Shown here: in pieces, positions 1 through 8,221 of the stretch
Layout: the number at the start of each line of letters is the position of its first letter
How positions within the stretch are numbered: position 1 is the stretch's first letter
Assembly (NCBI GenBank): GCA_002492335.1
Contig: DKYD01000006.1
Span: forward strand, 5,256 to 16,630
Direction: 5' to 3'
Source of the DNA: Lachnospiraceae bacterium UBA7109
GTDB lineage: Bacteria; Bacillota; Clostridia; Lachnospirales; Lachnospiraceae
Length of the DNA stretch: 11,375 nt
The notes under the pieces: generated by a model
The model's input: only the letters and a program-made list of their open reading frames with translations
Told to the model about the DNA's origin: nothing
Database searches by the model: none
Made by a program: the position numbers and the translations under genes

Positions 1-216
1 ACTATCCTGCAGGAGATTGTGCAGGCGAATTTTAAAGAACAGCTCAGTTATCACCTTCTGGGAGAAGAGGGTCCTGACCATGACAAAACGTTTCTTGCGG
101 CAGTCTGTATCGGAGAAAAGCAATACGGAGTGGGAAGAGGACGAACCAAGAAGGCAGCAGAGATGGGAGCGGCTTATCAGAGTATATTAAAATTACGTGA
201 GAAGAACATAAAGTAG
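1..216 (+). CDS. rnc: Ribonuclease III, C-terminal part (double-stranded RNA-binding domain)
   Basis: The gene enters from the left edge already open in frame 1; only its last 71 codons are present, so the catalytic RNase III domain lies outside the window. What is visible is a classic double-stranded RNA-binding domain: an initial helix (TILQEIVQANF), the strand segment LSYHLLGEEGPDHDKTF, the strand AAVCIGEKQYGVGRG, and the second RNA-contacting helix beginning RTKKAAEMGAA. The HDK and KKAAE motifs are the standard RNA-backbone-contacting features of the fold. RNase III cleaves double-stranded RNA, processing ribosomal RNA precursors and structured mRNAs in the cytoplasm. A GTG at 19 is in frame but is internal to the domain and should not be taken as a start. 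smc begins 7 bases after the stop, as in many Gram-positive genomes, which supports the identity. Confidence 0.93.
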   Translation, partial: TILQEIVQANFKEQLSYHLLGEEGPDHDKTFLAAVCIGEKQYGVGRGRTKKAAEMGAAYQSILKLREKNIK

Positions 217-223
217 GTGTTGT

Positions 224-3200
224 ATGTATTTAAAAAGTATTGAGGTGCAGGGCTTCAAATCATTTGCAAATAAAATAAAATTTGATTTCCATAATGGAAT
301 TACAGGAATCGTAGGACCAAATGGAAGCGGGAAGAGTAATGTTGCAGATGCAGTGCGCTGGGTATTGGGGGAACAGAGGGTAAAGCAGCTGCGTGGCGGC
401 AGTATGCAGGATGTTATTTTTTCCGGCACAGAGAACCGGAAGCCTTTAAGCTATGCATTTGTTGCGATTACGCTGGATAATTCGGATCACCAGCTTGCAA
501 TTGATTATGAAGAGGTTACGGTTGCAAGAAAGCTTTACCGCTCCGGGGAAAGCGAATATTTGATCAATGGCGGCGCCTGCAGGCTGAAAGACGTGAATGA
601 ATTATTCTATGATACGGGTATCGGAAAAGAAGGATATTCGATTATCGGACAGGGACAGATTGATAAGATTTTAAGTGGTAAACCGGAGGAGAGAAGAGAA
701 CTTTTTGATGAGGCGGCAGGAATTGTCAAGTTCAAAAGACGTAAGAATACTTCTGTCAAGAAACTGGGAGAAGAGCAGCAGAATCTGCTCCGTGTAAATG
801 ATATTCTTGCGGAGCTTGAGCGGCAGGTAGGACCTTTGGAGCGCCAGTCTGAAAAGGCAAGAGAGTATCTGAAGAAAAAAGAAGAGCTAAAGCTCTACGA
901 TATTAATATGTTTCTGCTGGAGACAGCACGGATTCAGGAGCAGATAAAAGGAATTGATGAAAATCTTATCATTGCCCGTGAAGAGCTTCAGGCGGCAAAT
1001 ACCGGCTATGAAGAGATGAAAACGGAGTATGAGACGATTGAAGACCAGGTGGACGAGACAGATGCATCTATTGAGAAAGCAAAAAGCCAGATGAATGAAA
1101 CTACCTTGCTAAAACAACAGCTGGAGAACCAGATTGAGCTTCTGAAGGAACAGATTCACAGCGCGCTTATGAATGATGAACATTTTGACCAGCGGGCAAA
1201 GACGATTGCAATAGAAATTCAGCAAAGAGAAGAGCAGCTGAAACTTTTGGAAAAAGAGCAGGCTGCGATACAAAAGGAATTAGACGGGCGTAAGTCGGAG
1301 GAACAAAAAGCACAGGAAGAGCTGATCGGGGTTCAGACAAAAATTGCTGATTTAAGCACGGCAATTGAAAAAAACAAAAATGAGATTATGGAGCTTCTGA
1401 GTAACCGTGCATCCACAAAGGCAAAAATACAGAAATATGATACGATGCTGGAACAGATCCAGGTGCGCAGAAGCCAGTTGAACCAGCGTCTTTTAACAGC
1501 CGGAAGTGAAGCAGAGATTCAGGGAAAGCTTGTAGAAAAATACAATGAAGAATTAAGAGAAATATCCGGACAGATTCTTACATTGACCGGTGAACAGGAA
1601 AGTTACGAAAAGAAAATCAGTGAGATTCAGACGACCCTTGCGGCGCAGACAGAGCAGTTCCGGATCGGACAGACTGCTTACCACAGGGAACAGTCCAGGC
1701 TGGAGTCCTTGAAGAATATTACTGAGCGTTATGACGGTTATGGAAACAGCATCCGCAAGGTTATGGATAACCGTAGCAGGGAGAAGGGTCTTCTCGGAGT
1801 TGTTGCAGATATTATAAAGGTTGATAAGGAATATGAAGTTGCAGTGGAAACGGCGCTTGGCGGCAGTATCCAGAATATTGTTACGGCGGATGAAGATACG
1901 GCAAAGCGGATGATCACATTTTTAAAAAAGAACAAATTCGGACGTGCAACATTCCTTCCGCTTACAAGTATCCGTGCATATAACGGATTTAAAGAGCCGG
2001 GTATTTTAAAAGAACCCGGAGCGATCAGCAGTGCTGACCGCCTGGTGAAGGTAGAGGAAAGGTATCAGGAACTTGCCGGGTATCTGCTTGGAAGGACACT
2101 TGTAGTAGACCATATTGATCACGGAATCGCGATTGCAAGAAAATACAGACAGTCCGTCCGTATTGTTACGCTGGAAGGCGAACTGATTAACCCGGGTGGT
2201 TCTATGACCGGAGGCGCATTTAAAAATTCCAGCAATCTGCTCAGCAGACGCCGGGAAATAGAAGAATTTGAGAAGACGGTGAAACAGCTGAAACGGGAAA
2301 TGGACGAGCTGGAGAAACAGTCGGATATACTTCGTCTGGAGCGTACCGGTTATTATGATAAGATAGAAAGATTGAAGGAAGAACTTCAGAAAGCATATGT
2401 TGTACAGAATACGGCAAAAATGAATCTGGATCAGGCAGAGGCAAAAGTGAAGGCGACCGGGGAACTCACGGAGGATATCAGACAAGAGTCGGAAGATTTG
2501 GATCTGCAGGTGAATGATATTCTGGAAAATCAGGATTCGATTAGTGTAGAGCTTGATACGTCTGAGAGACTGGAATCGGAACTGAACGCCAGGATTGATA
2601 AGAATCAGAAGATTCTGGAAGAAGAGAGGGATGCAGAAGGCGTCAGACAGAAGGTCTCAGAAGAAATACATCTGATTTGTGCCGGACTGGAACAGAAGTA
2701 TGTGTTTGCCGCTGAAAATGTAACGCGTATCCGGGAAGAGATCGAGAAGTTCCGGGAAGAGCTTCGGGAGCTGGAGGCAAGCAAAGGCGGTACATCCAGA
2801 GAAATACAGGAGAAAGAAGAAAAAATCCGACAATTAAGAGAAACAATCGAAAATTCGGAAGAATTATTTACCGAGATTCAGGGAGAGATTGAGCGTTATA
2901 AGAAAGAGCGCGACGAACTGAACCAGAAGCATAAAGTATTTCTTAAAAAACGGGAAGATCTGTCAAAGCATATAGCAGAGCTTGACAAAGAAGTCTTCCG
3001 GCTGGAAAGTCAGAGGACAGGTTATGAGGATGCTTCTGAGAAGCAGATCAACTATATGTGGGAAGAATATGAGATTACCTATAATCATGCGCTGACACTA
3101 CGGAATGAGAATCTGACAGATTTGTCAAAGATGAAGAAACGTATTCAGGAACTGAAAGGGGAAATCAAATCTCTCGGCGCTGTCAATGTGAATGCAATCG

Positions 3201-3784
3201 AAGAATATAAAAGTGTGTCAGAACGATATGAATTTCTGAAAAAACAGCATGATGACCTGATAGAAGCAGAGGCAACATTAAAACGGATTATCGCAGAGCT
3301 GGATGAAGCGATGCGCAGGCAGTTCAGTGAGCAGTTTGAAAAAATATCAAAGGAATTTGACAAGGTATTTAAAGAACTTTTCGGAGGCGGAAAGGGAACG
3401 CTGGAGCTTATGGAGGATGAGGATATTCTAGAGGCGGGAATTCGTATTATTGCACAGCCGCCGGGAAAGAAACTGCAAAATATGATGCAGCTTTCCGGAG
3501 GAGAGAAGGCGCTGACGGCGATTTCTTTGTTGTTTGCAATTCAAAATCTGAAACCGTCGCCGTTCTGTCTTCTGGATGAAATTGAGGCCGCGCTCGACGA
3601 TAATAACGTTGTGCGTTTTGCAAAATATCTTCATAAGCTGACGCAGAATACACAGTTTATTGTTATTACGCACAGGCGGGGAACGATGACAGTGGCGGAC
3701 AGGCTGTATGGTATTACAATGCAGGAAAAAGGAATATCGACGCTTGTGTCGGTAAGTCTGCTGGAAGATAAACTGGATAAATAG
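224..3784 (+). CDS. smc: Chromosome segregation/condensation ATPase SMC
   Basis: Full-length bacterial SMC of 1186 residues, the usual family length. The N-terminal head carries Walker A GPNGSGKS at residues 31-38. A long Gln/Glu/Lys-rich coiled coil covers roughly residues 165-500. The hinge spans about 505-670, starting at GYG and closing with the hinge-end motif GGSMTGGA at 658-665. A second coiled coil runs from about 670 to 1020. The C-terminal head has the ABC signature LSGGEK at 1090-1095 and Walker B FCLLDE at 1114-1119, followed by EAALDD. The protein dimerises at the hinge and, with ScpA and ScpB (not encoded here), organises and separates replicated chromosomes. The ATG at 224 is preceded by a modest ribosome site (AGGTG, 215-219) that overlaps the rnc stop codon, suggesting translational coupling. 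ftsY follows after 10 bases. No frameshift or missing motif was seen. Confidence 0.97.
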   Translation: MYLKSIEVQGFKSFANKIKFDFHNGITGIVGPNGSGKSNVADAVRWVLGEQRVKQLRGGSMQDVIFSGTENRKPLSYAFVAITLDNSDHQLAIDYEEVTVARKLYRSGESEYLINGGACRLKDVNELFYDTGIGKEGYSIIGQGQIDKILSGKPEERRELFDEAAGIVKFKRRKNTSVKKLGEEQQNLLRVNDILAELERQVGPLERQSEKAREYLKKKEELKLYDINMFLLETARIQEQIKGIDENLIIAREELQAANTGYEEMKTEYETIEDQVDETDASIEKAKSQMNETTLLKQQLENQIELLKEQIHSALMNDEHFDQRAKTIAIEIQQREEQLKLLEKEQAAIQKELDGRKSEEQKAQEELIGVQTKIADLSTAIEKNKNEIMELLSNRASTKAKIQKYDTMLEQIQVRRSQLNQRLLTAGSEAEIQGKLVEKYNEELREISGQILTLTGEQESYEKKISEIQTTLAAQTEQFRIGQTAYHREQSRLESLKNITERYDGYGNSIRKVMDNRSREKGLLGVVADIIKVDKEYEVAVETALGGSIQNIVTADEDTAKRMITFLKKNKFGRATFLPLTSIRAYNGFKEPGILKEPGAISSADRLVKVEERYQELAGYLLGRTLVVDHIDHGIAIARKYRQSVRIVTLEGELINPGGSMTGGAFKNSSNLLSRRREIEEFEKTVKQLKREMDELEKQSDILRLERTGYYDKIERLKEELQKAYVVQNTAKMNLDQAEAKVKATGELTEDIRQESEDLDLQVNDILENQDSISVELDTSERLESELNARIDKNQKILEEERDAEGVRQKVSEEIHLICAGLEQKYVFAAENVTRIREEIEKFREELRELEASKGGTSREIQEKEEKIRQLRETIENSEELFTEIQGEIERYKKERDELNQKHKVFLKKREDLSKHIAELDKEVFRLESQRTGYEDASEKQINYMWEEYEITYNHALTLRNENLTDLSKMKKRIQELKGEIKSLGAVNVNAIEEYKSVSERYEFLKKQHDDLIEAEATLKRIIAELDEAMRRQFSEQFEKISKEFDKVFKELFGGGKGTLELMEDEDILEAGIRIIAQPPGKKLQNMMQLSGGEKALTAISLLFAIQNLKPSPFCLLDEIEAALDDNNVVRFAKYLHKLTQNTQFIVITHRRGTMTVADRLYGITMQEKGISTLVSVSLLEDKLDK

Positions 3785-3794
3785 GAGGAAATAT

Positions 3795-4724
3795 ATGGCA
3801 GAAGAGAAGAAAGGTTTTTGGAAAAGACTTGTTTCAGGGCTAAGTAAGACAAGAGATAATATTGTGTCTGGAATGGACAGTATTTTTAATGGTTCTTCCC
3901 ATATTGATGAGGATTTTTATGAAGAGCTGGAAGAGGTTCTTATTATGGGAGACCTGGGAGTCCAGGCAACCTATGATATTCTGGATGATCTGCGGGCAAA
4001 GGTAAAGGAACAGCATATTAAAGAACCGTCCGATTGCCGGCAGATTCTGATTGACAGTATCAAAGAGCAGATGAACGTAGGTGAGACTGCTTATGAATTT
4101 GAGGAGAAGACCTCGGTCGTTATGGTGATCGGAGTGAACGGCGTTGGAAAAACAACAACGATCGGGAAACTGGCAGGAAAGCTTCGAAGTCAGAATAAGA
4201 AAGTCGTGCTTGCAGCGGCGGATACTTTCCGTGCGGCAGCAGGTGAACAGCTGAAGGAATGGGCGAACCGCGCTCATGCAGAGCTGATTGGAGGTCAGGA
4301 GGGCTCGGATCCTGCATCGGTTGTGTATGATGCGGTGCAGGCTGCAAAGGCGAGACATGCAGATGTACTTTTGTGTGATACGGCAGGCCGTCTTCATAAT
4401 AAAAAAAATCTGATGGAAGAATTAAAGAAAATGAACCGTATTATAGACCGGGAGTATCCGGATGTGCACAGAGAAACACTGGTTGTATTGGATGCCACGA
4501 CAGGACAGAATGCACTTGCCCAGGCGAAGGAGTTTAACGATGTGGCAGATATTACCGGCATCATTCTTACAAAGATGGACGGGACTGCAAAGGGCGGGAT
4601 CGCGGTTGCAATTCAGGCAGAGCTGGGCATACCTGTAAAATATATTGGTGTTGGAGAGACAATTGATGATTTACAGAAATTTGATGCAGATACATTTGTG
4701 AATGCATTATTTGCAGCAGAATAA
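3795..4724 (+). CDS. ftsY: Signal recognition particle receptor FtsY (GTPase)
   Basis: SRP-receptor GTPase of 309 residues. It docks ribosome-nascent-chain-SRP complexes at the membrane by pairing its GTPase with that of Ffh. Residues 1-90 form a short helical N domain beginning with a small charged stretch, much shorter than the acidic A domain of Escherichia coli FtsY and in line with Gram-positive versions. The NG core shows G1 GVNGVGKTT at 113-121, the DTFRAAAGEQL insertion-box motif, G3 DTAGR at 195-199, and G4 TKMD at 259-262 followed by GTAKGG. The signature wording (RAAAGEQL rather than the RPAA of Ffh) separates it from Ffh. AGGAGG at 3783-3788 overlaps the smc stop codon and lies 6 bases before the ATG, so it is almost certainly cotranscribed and coupled with smc. 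ylxM and ffh, which follow ftsY in Bacillus subtilis, do not follow here. Confidence 0.97.
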   Translation: MAEEKKGFWKRLVSGLSKTRDNIVSGMDSIFNGSSHIDEDFYEELEEVLIMGDLGVQATYDILDDLRAKVKEQHIKEPSDCRQILIDSIKEQMNVGETAYEFEEKTSVVMVIGVNGVGKTTTIGKLAGKLRSQNKKVVLAAADTFRAAAGEQLKEWANRAHAELIGGQEGSDPASVVYDAVQAAKARHADVLLCDTAGRLHNKKNLMEELKKMNRIIDREYPDVHRETLVVLDATTGQNALAQAKEFNDVADITGIILTKMDGTAKGGIAVAIQAELGIPVKYIGVGETIDDLQKFDADTFVNALFAAE

Positions 4725-4730
4725 AGGAGG
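4723..4730 (+). promoter_or_regulatory. Ribosome binding site that fixes the ilvA start
   Basis: AAAGGAGG overlaps the ftsY stop codon (TAA, 4722-4724) and stands 7 bases before the ATG at 4738. It favours that start over the upstream in-frame ATG at 4702, which has no comparable site. Confidence 0.85.
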
Positions 4731-4737
4731 ATATAGG

Positions 4738-5952
4738 ATGCTTACATTGGAAAAATTTGAAGAGGCAACAGAATTAGTGAAAAATGTTACACTTCCCACA
4801 AAACTGGTATACAGTGAATACTTTAGTGAACAGACCGGGGGAAAAGTGTATCTGAAACCGGAAAACCTGCAGTATACCGGCGCTTATAAGGTGAGAGGCG
4901 CTTACTATAAAATCAGTACATTAAGCGAAGAAGAAAGAGAAAAAGGATTAGTTGCGGCGTCTGCAGGCAATCATGCCCAGGGAGTTGCCTATGCGGCGCA
5001 GAAGTTTGGATGTAAGGCTACGATCGTAATGCCGACGATCACACCGTTAATTAAAGTAAACCGCACAAAGAATTATGGGGCAGAGGTGATTCTTTATGGA
5101 GATGTTTATGACGATTCCTGTGAATATGCCAGAAAGCTTGCAGAAGAGAGAGGCAGTACCTTTATTCATCCATTTGACGATTTGGATGTTGCTGCGGGAC
5201 AGGGAACGATTGCAATGGAAATTGTGCAGGAGCTTCCGACTGTAGATTATATTCTTGTTCCGGTAGGCGGAGGCGGACTGATTACGGGCGTCGCTACACT
5301 TGCCAAGATGTTAAATCCAAAAATCCGCGTGATCGGGGTGGAACCTGCTTCTGCGGCAAGTATGTCTGTTGCGCTGGAGTCCGGCGAGCCGGTGGAACTT
5401 CCGAGTGCAGATACAATTGCTGATGGCACGGCTGTCAAGCGTGTGGGAGATCAGATTTTCCCTTATGCGAGCGAGAATATTGATCAGATGCTTCTGGTAG
5501 AGGATGATGAATTAATTGGTGCATTTCTTGACATGGTAGAAAATCACAAAATGGTAGTGGAAAATTCAGGGCTACTGACGGTAGCTGCATTAAAACAGCT
5601 TGATTTGAAAGGAAAAAAGGTGGTGTCCATTTTAAGCGGCGGCAACATGGACGTAATTACGATGTCTTATGTCGTTCAGCATGGATTGATCCAAAGAGAC
5701 CGTATTTTTTCTGTGTCTGTATTGCTGCCGGATAAACCAGGTGAACTTGTACATGTGGCACAGATTATTGCAGAAGCAAAAGGAAATGTCATAAAGCTTG
5801 AGCATAATCAGTTTGTAAGTACGAACCGTAATGCGGCAGTGGAGCTTCGTATTACGATGGAAGTGTATGGAACAGAGCATAAAAACCAGATTATGAACAG
5901 CTTAGAAGAGAATGGATTCCGGCCAAGAGAAATCGGAGCAAAATTGTATTAA
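4738..5952 (+). CDS. ilvA: Threonine ammonia-lyase with C-terminal ACT domain
   Basis: PLP-dependent fold-type II enzyme of 404 residues that deaminates L-threonine to 2-oxobutanoate and ammonia. The product either enters isoleucine synthesis or is catabolised to propionate. The PLP lysine is K51 in the motif YKVRGA, the phosphate-binding glycine loop is GGGG at 177-180, and SAGNHAQG is the conserved substrate-side loop. From about residue 325 to the end (starting VLLPDKPGEL) there is a single ACT-type regulatory domain. This is the medium-length form, not the E. coli IlvA form with its longer regulatory region. An ATG at 4702 is in frame, but it lies inside ftsY. The ATG at 4738 has AAAGGAGG 7 bases upstream and matches the family's N-terminus. 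It sits 13 bases after ftsY in the same operon and ends before a strong terminator. Whether it is biosynthetic or catabolic cannot be told from the sequence. Confidence 0.93.
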   Translation: MLTLEKFEEATELVKNVTLPTKLVYSEYFSEQTGGKVYLKPENLQYTGAYKVRGAYYKISTLSEEEREKGLVAASAGNHAQGVAYAAQKFGCKATIVMPTITPLIKVNRTKNYGAEVILYGDVYDDSCEYARKLAEERGSTFIHPFDDLDVAAGQGTIAMEIVQELPTVDYILVPVGGGGLITGVATLAKMLNPKIRVIGVEPASAASMSVALESGEPVELPSADTIADGTAVKRVGDQIFPYASENIDQMLLVEDDELIGAFLDMVENHKMVVENSGLLTVAALKQLDLKGKKVVSILSGGNMDVITMSYVVQHGLIQRDRIFSVSVLLPDKPGELVHVAQIIAEAKGNVIKLEHNQFVSTNRNAAVELRITMEVYGTEHKNQIMNSLEENGFRPREIGAKLY

Positions 5953-5985
5953 AAGAAAGTTTTTATAGAAGAAAATAGTAAAGGG

Positions 5986-6030
5986 ACACTTCCAAAGCAG
6001 AAAGATTTTCTACTTTGGAGGTGTTTTTTT
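5986..6030 (+). terminator. Intrinsic terminator after ilvA
   Basis: A 17-bp stem (left arm 5986-6002, right arm 6008-6024) has two G-U type mismatches, a 5-base loop, and a run of seven T from 6024 to 6030. It closes the rnc-smc-ftsY-ilvA unit 33 bases after the ilvA stop and separates it from the promoter starting at 6044. Confidence 0.93.
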
Positions 6031-6043
6031 GTCTCAAATTTTA

Positions 6044-6072
6044 TTGACAAGAAATGTATAATTGTATACAAT
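6044..6072 (+). promoter_or_regulatory. Sigma-A promoter of the citrate synthase-gntR-icd operon
   Basis: The perfect -35 TTGACA (6044-6049), a 17-bp spacer and the -10 TACAAT (6067-6072, one mismatch to consensus) give a strong vegetative promoter. Transcription would start near 6079, leaving an untranslated leader of about 50 bases before the ATG at 6128. The spacer and -10 are covered by the 26-bp palindrome at 6054-6079, so a protein bound there would exclude RNA polymerase. Confidence 0.9.
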
Positions 6073-6079
6073 TATACAT
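6054..6079. promoter_or_regulatory. Perfect 26-bp palindromic operator, GntR/FadR type
   Basis: The sequence is exactly self-complementary over 26 bases, with half-site ATGTATAATTGTA and its reverse complement, centred between 6066 and 6067. Its core TTGTATACAA has the TNGT...ACNA pattern known for operators of GntR-family (FadR/GntR subfamily) regulators. It overlaps the promoter spacer and -10 box. A GntR-family regulator is the second gene of the operon driven from here, so autorepression is the natural reading. Binding itself is inferred. Confidence 0.85.
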
Positions 6080-6127
6080 GGTTTATTTTGATACATTAAG
6101 AATAAAGCAAAACAGGAGAGATACAAA

Positions 6128-7519
6128 ATGGAAAACAGAAAAGTATACCTTGATAAGCACAGTAATCTTCTTCAGTTAGAAGAGCATATGTATCCGCTGG
6201 TGGATGTGGAAACGCCAAATGTGTTCCGTAATCTGTTCCGGTACGATGAGATTCCGAAGATTGCGTTCAATGACCGAATCGTGCCTCATAATATGCCGGA
6301 TGAAATCTGGATTACAGACACGACATTCCGTGACGGACAACAGTCAAGAGCTCCGTACAGCACAGAACAGATCGTAACATTATATGATTATTTTCACAAG
6401 CTGGGAGGACCGAATGGAAAAATCCGTCAGAGTGAATTCTTCCTCTACAGTAAGAAGGATCGGGATGCAGTGTATAAATGTATGGAAAGAGGGTATGCAT
6501 TTCCTGAGGTGACAAGCTGGATTCGTGCAAGCAAAAAGGATTTTGAGCTTGTAAAAGAGATTGGTATGAAGGAAACAGGAATTCTGGTGAGCTGCTCCGA
6601 TTATCATATTTTTTATAAGTTAAAAATGACGAGAAAAGAATGTATGGATCATTATCTTTCTATTGTACGGGAATGTCTGGAGACCGGAATCAGTCCAAGA
6701 TGTCATCTGGAAGATATTACAAGATCTGATATTTATGGCTTTGTGATTCCGTTTTGTCTGGAACTTATGAAATTGATGGAAGAATATCAAATACCGGTAA
6801 AGGTGCGTGTCTGTGATACGATGGGATATGGGGTGAATTATCCGGGCGCGGTGATTCCACGTTCGATTCCCGGCATTATTTATGGACTCCGTGTCCATGC
6901 CGGAGTGCCGAGTGAGCTGATAGAATTCCATGGACACAATGATTTTTACAAAGCAGTCAGCAATTCTTCGACCGCCTGGCTCTATGGAGCGAGCGGAGTG
7001 AACTGTTCTTTGTTTGGAATCGGAGAGAGAACAGGAAACACACCGCTTGAAGCAATGGTGTTTGAGTATGCGCAGCTTCGGGGAACGCTGGATGGTATGG
7101 ATACGACAGTAATTACTGAGCTGGCAGATTATTATGAGAAAGAGATCGGTTACCGGGTTCCGTCCAGAACACCTTTTGTCGGAAGAAATTTTAATGTAAC
7201 AAGGGCGGGTATCCATGCAGATGGGCTGCTTAAAAACGAAGAGATTTATAATATTTTTGATACGGAAAAATTCCTGAACCGTTCACCGCTTGTAGCTGTG
7301 TCAAATACATCCGGGCTTGCAGGAATTGCGCACTGGATTAATACATATTTTCATTTACCGGAGGAAAAGCGGGTGGATAAGAATTCAGAGCTTGTTTCTA
7401 TCGTGAAAAATTGGGTCGATGAAGAGTATGAAGGCGGTCGTGTAACGGTATTGACGGATGAAGAGCTTCTTGGTGCGATTGATGATACTTGCAAAAAACT
7501 CGGAATTCAATTAATATAG
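6128..7519 (+). CDS. Probable Re-citrate synthase (isopropylmalate/homocitrate synthase-like)
   Basis: DRE-TIM metallolyase of 463 residues, the superfamily of isopropylmalate, homocitrate and Re-citrate synthases. Visible motifs are DTTFRDGQQ (64-72, catalytic and metal-binding start of the barrel), HLED (193-196), HGHND (268-272, the metal-ligand HxH) and GIGERTGN (297-304). It has an unusual N-terminal extension of about 60 residues before the barrel and lacks the long C-terminal leucine-feedback domain of standard LeuA. That architecture, and an icd gene in the same operon, match the Re-citrate synthases described in Clostridium kluyveri and some other anaerobes. Those enzymes condense acetyl-CoA and oxaloacetate to citrate with Re-face stereochemistry. 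Automatic annotation would probably call it 2-isopropylmalate or homocitrate synthase; no leu or lysine-pathway gene is nearby. The start ATG has AGGAG at 6114-6118, 9 bases away. The family is certain; the substrate is inferred. Confidence 0.8.
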   Translation: MENRKVYLDKHSNLLQLEEHMYPLVDVETPNVFRNLFRYDEIPKIAFNDRIVPHNMPDEIWITDTTFRDGQQSRAPYSTEQIVTLYDYFHKLGGPNGKIRQSEFFLYSKKDRDAVYKCMERGYAFPEVTSWIRASKKDFELVKEIGMKETGILVSCSDYHIFYKLKMTRKECMDHYLSIVRECLETGISPRCHLEDITRSDIYGFVIPFCLELMKLMEEYQIPVKVRVCDTMGYGVNYPGAVIPRSIPGIIYGLRVHAGVPSELIEFHGHNDFYKAVSNSSTAWLYGASGVNCSLFGIGERTGNTPLEAMVFEYAQLRGTLDGMDTTVITELADYYEKEIGYRVPSRTPFVGRNFNVTRAGIHADGLLKNEEIYNIFDTEKFLNRSPLVAVSNTSGLAGIAHWINTYFHLPEEKRVDKNSELVSIVKNWVDEEYEGGRVTVLTDEELLGAIDDTCKKLGIQLI

Positions 7520-7533
7520 TAATTGTATGAAAA

Positions 7534-7540
7534 AGAGAGG
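7534..7540 (+). promoter_or_regulatory. Ribosome binding site that fixes the gntR start
   Basis: AGAGAGG ends 9 bases before the ATG at 7550. It favours that start over the in-frame TTG at 7523, which has no purine-rich site at a usable distance. Confidence 0.65.
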
Positions 7541-7549
7541 TACATAGAA

Positions 7550-8203
7550 ATGGAAGAATATGAAGACCGCTCTCTTCGGGGGAAAGTATTTACAAAATTG
7601 CGGGAAGATATTTTGTCCGGTGTTTATAAGGAACAGGATGAACTGAGGGAAATTTTGATTGGTGAAGAGCTGGGGGTCAGCAGGACGCCGGTAAGAGAAG
7701 CCCTGCGCCAGCTTGAGTTAGAGGGGCTGGTAAAGATTATCCCGAACAAAGGCGCTTATGTAACCGGAATCACACAAAAAGACGTCCGGGACATTTATAA
7801 GATACGTTCCATGCTGGAAGGGCTTTGTGCAAAATGGGCGACCAGACATATTACGGAAAAGCAGATGAATGAATTAGAGGAAATTGTATATCTTTCAGAA
7901 TATCATCTGCAAAAGAAGGGCTGTACCCAGGCAGAAAAAGTATCAATGCTTGACGGAAGATTTCACCGGGTGCTTTATGAGGCATCGGACAGTCGTATCC
8001 TGGAACATGTATTGTCAGATTTTCACAAATATGTGAAAATGGCACGCACAATGTCTGTCGGGGAAGGGAACCGTGCAGAAAAATCAATTGAGGAACATAA
8101 GCAGATTCTGGAAGCAATCAGACGCAAAGACGAGAAAGAGGCAGAGAGACTGGCAAATCAGCATATTATGAATGTAATGGCCAATCTTCATATACAAGAA
8201 TAA
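7550..8203 (+). CDS. GntR-family transcriptional regulator with FCD domain
   Basis: Regulator of 217 residues. Residues 8-72 form the GntR winged helix-turn-helix, with recognition segment EELGVSRTPVREALRQLELEGLV (39-61) and the wing PNKGAYV. Residues 77-215 form a helical FCD ligand-binding domain. Its expected metal ligands are present: D135 and H139 (D-x3-H), H183 in EEHKQI, and H205 in NQH, so it is probably of the metal-dependent carboxylate-sensing kind. It lies 30 bases after the citrate synthase gene and 18 bases before icd, inside their operon. The operon's promoter is overlapped by a palindrome of the right operator type, so it most likely represses its own operon and releases on binding a pathway metabolite. 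Citrate or a related di/tricarboxylate is a reasonable guess only. The start was moved from a TTG at 7523 to the ATG at 7550 because of the ribosome site. Confidence 0.92.
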   Translation: MEEYEDRSLRGKVFTKLREDILSGVYKEQDELREILIGEELGVSRTPVREALRQLELEGLVKIIPNKGAYVTGITQKDVRDIYKIRSMLEGLCAKWATRHITEKQMNELEEIVYLSEYHLQKKGCTQAEKVSMLDGRFHRVLYEASDSRILEHVLSDFHKYVKMARTMSVGEGNRAEKSIEEHKQILEAIRRKDEKEAERLANQHIMNVMANLHIQE

Positions 8204-8221
8204 AAGGAGGATATAAGCAAG

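Noticed and set aside
4702..4737. Upstream in-frame ATG for the threonine ammonia-lyase
   Set aside because: It lies inside ftsY and adds 12 residues (MHYLQQNKGGYR) encoded by the ftsY end and ribosome site. The ATG at 4738 has AAAGGAGG at ideal spacing.
6620..7216. Long antisense frames, for example 6620-7216 and 3840-4397 on the - strand
   Set aside because: They lie wholly inside well-supported + strand genes, lack ribosome sites, and have cysteine/histidine-rich compositions typical of shadow translations.
6128..7519. Annotation as 2-isopropylmalate synthase (leuA)
   Set aside because: The C-terminal leucine-feedback domain is missing, the N-terminus is unlike LeuA, no leu genes are adjacent, and icd is in the same operon. 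Biochemical proof is lacking.
7520..7528. TAATTGTAT just before gntR, resembling one half of the 26-bp operator
   Set aside because: The other half-site is absent and the sequence is AT-rich, so a second operator is not supported.
7523..7549. TTG start for the GntR regulator
   Set aside because: It has no ribosome site at usable distance, whereas the ATG at 7550 follows AGAGAGG by 9 bases and gives the usual family N-terminus.
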